Source: Nannobrachium achirus (Eukaryota; Chordata; Actinopteri; Myctophiformes; Myctophidae). Taken from it: 64,000 nt of DNA. The stretch spans positions 62,912,894-62,976,893 of the forward strand of contig OY997639.1 in assembly GCA_963921795.1 (NCBI GenBank), in the 5' to 3' direction. The position numbers were made by a program, and so were the translations under genes. Shown here piece by piece: positions 59,541-64,000 of the stretch (its first letter is position 1; each line of letters opens with the position of its first letter). The notes beneath the pieces were generated by a model. That model was given only the letters and a program-made list of their open reading frames with translations. It had not been told where the DNA came from and made no database searches.

Positions 59541-59707
59541 CTTAATAGTTATAGGATGAGTCAATGCAGAGGACAAATTTCATGTATGTGCAAGTACAGT
59601 GACCAATACCCCAACATTAACTACAGAGGACTAAAGTATCATTATTGTATGCCCTGTGGTATTATAGCCACTGTCACCACAGTATTCTTTGTGGTACAGC
59701 CCCATAT

Positions 59708-59970
59708 TGTCACTGTCGGGCAGAAACCTCATATCTCCAAGTTTCAAATTTGTACGCTTTTTCGTAAAGTAAAGCCCTGCTACATGACACAAGACTGTCG
59801 CACAAAACTAGTGAAAACAGACAATCTACAAGCACACAACGCATCGCACCACGAGGTGTTGTGTGCTTGTAGATCGCTATTTTCACTATTTTAGACCATT
59901 TTTAGAATGCTAAACACAAAATGAACAGTTTTGGACATACAAGGTTTCCACCCGACAACGACGGTATACT
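59708..59970. mobile_element. MITE family C
   Basis: TTGTCACTGTCGGGCAGAAA left, GGTTTCCACCCGACAACGAC right, TA at both edges; fold-back module 59810-59887 (AAGCACACAACGC / GTTGTGTGCTTG). Confidence 0.88.
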
Positions 59971-60224
59971 CCTTCGATGACATTATTCAATTTTTCCAAG
60001 AGAATTGGAAACTTTTGGGGGACGGCTGATTTGCATAAGAAAGAGTGTGAGTCATAGCGTATCGTCACAGACAGAAGGCTCTACACTTCGAGCCAGGGCT
60101 TGATATGAGAGCAGAATGCTAAATGTGAAGTGCCTGCAGGTGGCTAAGTAACCACCACTTCGATTATTGCCCCAGGCTCGTAGCCACTGAATGACGCAGG
60201 TGTGTGTTGAGTGTATTGGCATAC

Positions 60225-60304
60225 CTGGGTTTCGGTCTGGCCTGAAGACGAGGAGGAGAAAAGCCGCTGAAGGGTTCTTCTGACCGACGACTGCCTGCGT
60301 TTGC
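60225..60304 (-). CDS. clcn1: clcn1 exon in the linker, basic/serine-rich
   Basis: 80-base exon from CCACACAG to GTATGC. Completing the split Gly codon it reads GKRRQSSVRRTLQRLFSSSS then SGQTETQ. The basic RR-x-LQRLF segment corresponds to the SIFQSLLHCLLGR region of mammalian ClC-1. Ends in phase 0. Confidence 0.78.
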
Positions 60305-60452
60305 CTGTGTGGAGGATTACACGTAAGACGTGGAAAAGACAGGCGGTAAGATGAACTTCTAAACTGGTCAAATAGGCTCTATCTATGCACAGCGGCCATA
60401 TGGGAAAGAAATTGCCCCCCTTCCTTCACAGCCGGTGTTACCAATGATACTG

Positions 60453-61376
60453 ATTAAGGCTCAAGTCCAATCTGGTCAAACAGAGTCAGGGTGCTGATAT
60501 CGTTGTGCATGTTGGCTCACTGGAAACACTCTGCTACACCTCAAAGTGTCCTTCATCGTCATCATCATTCGAGTGCCCTCGAGATCTGCGACACAAGCTG
60601 CTTCCACTGGTCTCATTGCCACACTAAGTTCATTAACAGTCAGTCAGTCCTACGGTGTCCCTACTACGAACATCTGGAAATGTGAGTGGTCTAGTTCTCC
60701 TTGATGGGCAGGGTAGTCTCCACAGAAGAATATCCCAAATGACCTGATCTTTTGCTCAGTGACATTAATGTCCTGCAAAGCGGAGTCTTCTCTGTGCCAC
60801 CACAACTGAGATGGAGGGAATGCCTCCATAAATCTGAGCTTTAGTTGGATGGTTCCTCCATGAAAAGGTTCTGGACACGCATGAGGAGTCCTGTGTACAG
60901 TATGTTCCGTCCAGACAATCCCAAAGCTCCTTATTCATTGTCCATGTTTCAGCACCATACAGCAGGATACTTTCTACACAGGCTCTTGAGAGGTCTGACT
61001 GCCATATAAGATGGAGGTTATTGCAAGCGCTCCAGGCCTGTCCTTTCCTCGTCAGGAGGTCCTTTCTGCTACTGAGTACATAGTACATACTATGACCCAA
61101 CGTATTTCAATTCTTCAGTTTCTTTGATTTCACTGCCATCTATGGAGAGGATGGTTGGATGATCAGAGTCTTCATTCAGAAGCAGGCATTCTGTCTTTTT
61201 TGAGGGGTTCCAAATGGCCCCTTATGGGTCTGTAACTCTGAGAGTGTACACATAGAACCAAATGGACCCGTACAGGTCCATTTGGTTCCATTTGTTCACT
61301 CTGAGAGTTACGGTTAGTCCTTGAAATCAAAACGTATAAGAACCCCTGTGCTACACCAAATGGAACAAAGCCTTAT
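60453..61376. mobile_element. terminal-repeat element interrupted by a LINE fragment
   Basis: Left TTAAGGCTCAAGTCC..CAAACAGAGTCAGGG, right GGAACAAAGCCTTA; uninterrupted relative at 15258-15480. Hairpin AACCAAATGGACC / GGTCCATTTGGTT near 61258-61289. Confidence 0.6.
60525..61200 (-). mobile_element. non-LTR retrotransposon fragment (RTE-like?) with ATG-repeat tail
   Basis: Minus-sense pieces KTECLLLNEDSDHP, LSIDGSEIKETEELKYVGS, KGQAWSACNNLHLIWQSDLS, ESILLYGAETWTMNKE and AQRRLRFAGH are the C-terminal reverse-transcriptase region, with frameshifts. Its 3' side ends in a short ATGATGATGACGATG tract, as RTE-type LINEs often do. It sits inside a terminal-repeat element (60453-61376). Confidence 0.6.
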
Positions 61377-61473
61377 AGTCAGAATCATTGTTAACGCCAG
61401 TGAGGAAAAGGCCCAATTTCTTTCAAATATGGCTGCTGTGCATAGAGAATATTGAAGAAGGCAGAGACGTCAC

Positions 61474-61555
61474 CTGAGCCAGTGTGATTGGTAGAGGTGT
61501 CCTGTGGTTTGGGGGACTGGATAGGCCCGTTACATTCATCCAGCACAGCTGTGGT
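61474..61555 (-). CDS. clcn1: clcn1 exon in the CBS1-CBS2 linker
   Basis: 82-base exon between GTCTCCCAG and GTGACG, phase 0 in, phase 1 out. It encodes TTAVLDECNGPIQSPKPQDT followed by STNHTGS. The linker is poorly conserved, but the resemblance to the TTAPLSPEEPNGP stretch of mammalian ClC-1 and exact phase agreement with both neighbours support it. Confidence 0.75.
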
Positions 61556-61559
61556 CTGG

Positions 61560-62140
61560 GAGACAATAGAAGGATGTTATATACTGTATATGAATTTATC
61601 ACATTATGATGCCCAGCCTGTATCTGCCCTGGGTGTGGCCAGTGATAAAAGCTCAGCCTCTGACAGGGTGATAACTGATGTGAACTCAAGGGCTGATAAC
61701 TGTTAACCTTGCGTCACGTTTACAAAACAGGTCGTTTGATCCGGTCTAGACCAGATGGCATCCTAGACCGGATGGCAGAAGTGGCGTCGCTTTGTTTTGG
61801 TTCCCCGTTTGTTTCCCCAATGGCTACCTCTCATGCATAATTTATACTTTGGAATTTAATTTATAAATCAGACTTCAGACACATATGGTTGGATTTGCCT
61901 GAGAAATAATCTGTGTATAATATCTGGAAAGTTTCAGTCACGCAATTCGGTCAAAGATACTGTACTGTACAGTATGTTCCGATTGACAACATTGACAACT
62001 CCCATGAAGCACGATTAGCTGTGCTTTACAGTGTGATATGACAACTCTGGTTGGTTTCCAGGCAGATAGTTATCTGTCTTTCTGTTTTTCTCATGTATTT
62101 TATTCTTATGAATTATGCATGCTTCTTTGCAGAAAAATCT
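61560..62140. other. clcn1 intron, no exon recognised
   Basis: Unassigned. Confidence 0.5.
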
Positions 62141-62155
62141 GCAGTCTAGGGAGAC

Positions 62156-62374
<219 letters not shown>

Positions 62375-62688
62375 CAGAGAAGAATATGTCCAAAAACATT
62401 TCTGGTGAGACAAAACACGAAAATAACACTCTCTTGTGGGCAAGCACACATGCACGCACGCACGCATGCACGCACACACGCACACACACAGTGCCCACTG
62501 CATTGGATACAATGAATCCTATGGACACTGTGATGATACCTGTTGGATCATTGTCGACAAAACAGACTGACGCAGAACAATACAACACGGGGGAATGTAC
62601 TGTATAGGCCTAGTATAATACTGACCACTCATAAACAACATCGACCTGTGAGTCATTTCATAGCGAGTGTCGTTCTCAGGTTTCACAC

Positions 62689-62858
62689 CTTGGCTGTGCT
62701 CTGCTCTCCTCCCTCCTCCTCGTCCACGAAGGTGAAGGACTCCCAGCTAGCCGGTGGCGTCTCGCCTTTCTCAAAGGCCCGCCTCTCCGGCGAGAGCCAC
62801 CAGTCAGACAAGGCCTGGAGCTCTGTCCTCTCGATGGAGCCCAGTAGGATCATAGATT
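62689..62858 (-). CDS. clcn1: clcn1 exon, CBS1 end and ESFTFVDEEE
   Basis: 170-base exon from CTTCTCCAG to GTGTGA. It gives ESMILLGSIERTELQALSDW after the split Glu codon, then WLSPERRAFEKGETPPASWE and SFTFVDEEEGGEQSTAK. Human ClC-1 has the same SMILLGS-ER-ELQAL and ESF-FVDED blocks here. Confidence 0.95.
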
Positions 62859-62864
62859 CTGGAG

Positions 62865-63825
62865 AAGGAGGTGTTTTATTATCATTACGTTTATTATTAG
62901 GGGTTATAGATCTCCCACTTGTACGTCGCACAATTGTAAATTGGAGCGGTCCAAGCAGTGAAGCTGCAGGAACCTTATTTTTATTCTCCGTATTCTTTCT
63001 ATGCTAATGTGTTTGTGGAGAAAAAAGCTCAAAAACAACACTCTCAGGCACAATGATTAGCTGTGCTTTACAGTGTGATATGACTCTCTGTGAGGCACAT
63101 ACAATTCACTAACCTCAAGGCCTAGTAATAATCAAGTTTATGTTTTTGCATTTACGGATTAACGGATTGGCCAAGAGTCAAAATCCTTCAAGTCATCAGT
63201 GTCCTTGCTCCACTGGTTTTCTGCTCAAAAATCTTTCTCTTTCCCAAGTTTCATTTTCAATCACAAAACCTAGTCAGAATCACCTACACACTCTACTGGT
63301 CTAACCGAATGTGTTAAGGAAATGTCAATACATAAATCCATTTGAAATTAAACGCATGTCTTTAAGTTATGAGTACATAAACACTCATAACTCAATATGT
63401 ACAGATACAAGGTCAGAGCTTCTCTACTCAGTCCAGGGATAATGTGCCACAAGGAGATGACAAAACCTTGAAATGTAATTCACAAAACACGATCCATTAT
63501 CATGTCCCAGCCAGCAGGTGAAATTTCGTTTTGATTTACTAAAGTATGTTGGGGTTAAAAAAGTACATTTTCAAGATTGTATTGTTGGTACAGTCCCCCA
63601 AAACGTCCAAACTGTATGTGTCAAAGGAGGTCATGGAGACATCACTATATTCAAATGAACATCATTGGATGTTTGTAGCATCGTACAAGTCTACGTAATC
63701 ATGTTGTGGTGATAGCCCCCCCTTCGCTGAGAGGAAATTCAATGGTGGGTTTCATCACCCTTTATGAAATACTAGCATTATTTAGCATAACATAACACAA
63801 ACCTTTGCCAGTAAAGTGTGTAACA
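62865..63825. other. clcn1 intron, no exon recognised
   Basis: Unassigned AT-rich sequence between the two rightmost exons. Confidence 0.5.
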
Positions 63826-63833
63826 CAACGTAC

Positions 63834-63967
63834 CTTTGGAGTCAACCAGGGGGATGGTTTTGAGGGAGGTATTCTCTAGAAGGAGGTTGAGCTCTCGATA
63901 GGTGGATTGTGAGGACAGAAACTTCACCTTACGCACCATGATGTCTTCCACAAATATGTTATACTTG
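63834..63967 (-). CDS. clcn1: clcn1 exon, first CBS domain start
   Basis: 134-base exon bounded by CCCCACAG and GTACGT on the minus strand. It encodes [20 protein letters not shown] and [20 protein letters not shown] then VDSK, the start of CBS1 right after the last membrane helix of CLC channels. It begins with one base of a codon from an upstream exon outside the window. Confidence 0.96.
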
Positions 63968-64000
63968 CTGTGGGGAAACAGAGAGATAATGTATCTGTCC

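Overview
The window is vertebrate nuclear DNA, almost certainly from a teleost fish. It has split genes with GT/AG introns, many long (GT)n tracts, and dense small DNA transposons (hAT, Harbinger-like, Tc1-like and TTAA-target elements), tRNA-derived SINEs and 5'-truncated LINEs. The two main genes are fish forms of a mammalian neighbour pair. I cannot name the species.

Layout. On the + strand, eight exons (12087-39883) encode a FAM131B-type protein, with every intron phase consistent and the stop at 39881-39883; the N-terminal exon(s) were not found. On the - strand, eight exons (63967 down to 46922) encode the C-terminal cytoplasmic part of the skeletal-muscle chloride channel ClC-1 (CBS1, linker, CBS2, tail); the membrane part lies beyond the right edge. 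The genes converge tail to tail with about 7 kb between stops, as CLCN1 and FAM131B do in human, which supports both identifications.

Nested in one fam131b intron (18386-23926), on the opposite strand, are two intact intronless reading frames: a single ADF/cofilin-homology protein of 160 residues and a KLHDC3-like kelch protein of about 335-346 residues, separated by a piece of an L2-like LINE. Both are far diverged from their relatives yet open, which suggests they are or were functional retrogenes.

The rest is mostly repeats. Several elements have exact target-site duplications readable from the sequence (5408-5894, 9337-9872, 27994-28346, 31468-31926, 50282-50633, 52379-52899, 59026-59453) and some are nested two or three deep. 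A roughly 40-80 bp fold-back module (arms near AATAGCAGATCTACAAGC / GCTTGTAGATCTGCTATT) occurs more than twenty times inside unrelated element families, and its inner stem differs between families while staying self-complementary. Tandem arrays include a 35-bp minisatellite with a dimeric higher-order pattern (44264-44905), a 1.2 kb ATC/GTCA array in the last clcn1 intron, and a 2 kb cluster with about 21 exact CArG-box matches (mostly CCATATATGG) in another clcn1 intron. The first 12 kb has no recognised coding exon. No bacterial-type system, CRISPR array or rRNA was seen.
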